In this document: positions 63,436 through 64,000 of the stretch, piece after piece
Position numbering within the stretch: position 1 is the first letter of the stretch
Layout of the letters: each line of letters opens with the position of its first letter
NCBI RefSeq assembly: GCF_000153485.2
Contig: NC_018721.1
Span: forward strand, 4,030,001-4,094,000
Length of the DNA stretch: 64,000 nt
Source: Psychroflexus torquis ATCC 700755
Lineage (GTDB): Bacteria > Bacteroidota > Bacteroidia > Flavobacteriales > Flavobacteriaceae
Reading direction: 5' to 3'
The notes under the pieces: model-generated
The model's database searches: none
The model's input: the letters and a program-made list of their open reading frames with translations, nothing else
What the model was told of the DNA's origin: nothing
Position numbers and translations under genes: made by a program

Positions 63436-64000
63436 TCAAACAAAGAGGATTGTTGGTTATCCTCCTTTTTATCTTCTGTTTCAGGGACTATAGCTTCCTC
63501 GGATTCCTTATCAGAGGGTAATGGTTCTATAAGATCAATCTGCTTGATTAGATCTGAGGTGAGTTGATTACCTTGAGCTTTAATTCCTTTAATAGATATA
63601 AAGTCTTCTAGATTTACTACTTCATTAGATCTTCTATCTTTTCCTCTAGTCTTTTTAAACTCAATTTCAATTCGAGGAATATAGTCTGTAGAGACTACTT
63701 CCAGCTGAGAGTTAGGATGTTCAGTGATAATTAATTCCTCCTTGTCAGCGTTATCAATTTGAAAGCGCTTGACGTAGTATTTTTCTTTCTCTCCCTCCCA
63801 GTATACAAGCGAAATTGGTTTTTTAGAATTCCATTTCTCCATAACTATGATGTCGTTTTCAAAACGGGTAGTAAGTTCAGGAATAATGGTTTTAGCAATT
63901 CCATTTTGTCTAATAATCAGTAACCTATCCTCACCTTTAAAAGCTCCCAAGAGTTCTCCTCTTTCGTCCACATTAAGACGTCTTACCGCTTCATCGAACC
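63432..64000 (-). CDS. parC: DNA topoisomerase IV/gyrase subunit A, C-terminal part
   Basis: The frame is open to the window edge, so only the last roughly 188 codons are present. The upstream residues FDEAVRRLNVDERGELLGAF and the following RLLIIRQNGIAKTIIPELTT belong to the C-terminal domain of GyrA/ParC proteins, with a disordered acidic end (EETEDKKED-like). The missing N-terminus holds the catalytic Tyr. ParC is preferred over GyrA from neighbourhood and tail style, but the two cannot be separated with certainty. Confidence 0.75.
   Translation of the reverse strand, partial: FDEAVRRLNVDERGELLGAFKGEDRLLIIRQNGIAKTIIPELTTRFENDIIVMEKWNSKKPISLVYWEGEKEKYYVKRFQIDNADKEELIITEHPNSQLEVVSTDYIPRIEIEFKKTRGKDRRSNEVVNLEDFISIKGIKAQGNQLTSDLIKQIDLIEPLPSDKESEEAIVPETEDKKEDNQQSSLFD

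Noticed and set aside
1..64000. tRNA or rRNA genes
   Set aside because: I looked for cloverleaf-like stretches and rRNA blocks in the intergenic regions and recognised none; a covariance search would be decisive.

Overview
The window reads as chromosome of a low-GC Flavobacteriaceae (Bacteroidota) bacterium. Genes lack Shine-Dalgarno sites. Several promoters carry the Bacteroidota -7 box TAnnTTTG, once with a matching TTG 19 bp upstream (44,903-44,932). The 288-residue RpoD-type sigma factor, the many short lipoproteins and families such as DUF2452 and DUF4251 fit the same group. A marine, Psychroflexus-like genome is a guess from gene style and repeat load, not something shown here.

Layout. 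1-7.2 kb holds minus-strand surface or regulatory genes: an LRR-like lipoprotein cut by the window edge, a second lipoprotein, a DUF418-type membrane protein, two exported proteins, a membrane AraC regulator, a TetR regulator and an HD hydrolase. 8-10 kb holds an M13 metallopeptidase. 10.3-26 kb is an accessory region in decay: an AbiE-type toxin-antitoxin pair, a three-gene unit with a DUF2235 alpha/beta hydrolase, an IS4-family element, an IS66-family element inserted in a minus-strand gene (8-bp duplication attttaga), a DUF3732 ATPase gene broken by four Gln-to-stop codons, a 0.95-kb array of 59-bp degenerate repeats, an AbiEii remnant, a lipoprotein gene and a second tandem array. 26.2-36.2 kb holds a Crp/Fnr regulator divergent from an efflux operon (winged-helix-like protein, binding-protein/TolC fusion, HlyD-type adaptor, RND pump), then an LpxR-type outer-membrane protein and a class III cyclase. 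36.2-43.5 kb has an IS5-family fragment, a DUF4251 lipoprotein, an FAD oxidoreductase, an ArsC-fold protein, the second IS4 copy (protein identical, opposite orientation, 9-bp duplication), aconitase and uracil phosphoribosyltransferase. 44-64 kb is mostly housekeeping: FKBP-type isomerase, AhpD-like protein, sigma factor, SDR, PBP1A, SdiA-regulated-type protein, MscS, MFS, a DedA/YqaA-like protein, BCCT transporter, helicase, YebC, Lrp/AsnC, M14 carboxypeptidase, an XRE regulator with an array of palindromic sites, and the end of a gyrase/topoisomerase IV A subunit.

Four kinds of non-coding repeat recur: a MITE-like element of about 160-210 bp with terminal inverted repeats (4 copies), a dispersed intergenic repeat of about 130-320 bp (5 copies), two unrelated tandem arrays (21.2-22.1 and 23.8-24.3 kb), and a hairpin-rich duplicated unit at 61.9-62.2 kb. 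The clearest unexplained items are the 59-bp hairpin array, the paired Gln-to-stop changes in the DUF3732 gene, the DUF2235 three-gene unit, and the operator array shared by the carboxypeptidase and XRE genes. All readings were made by eye; no database search was run.
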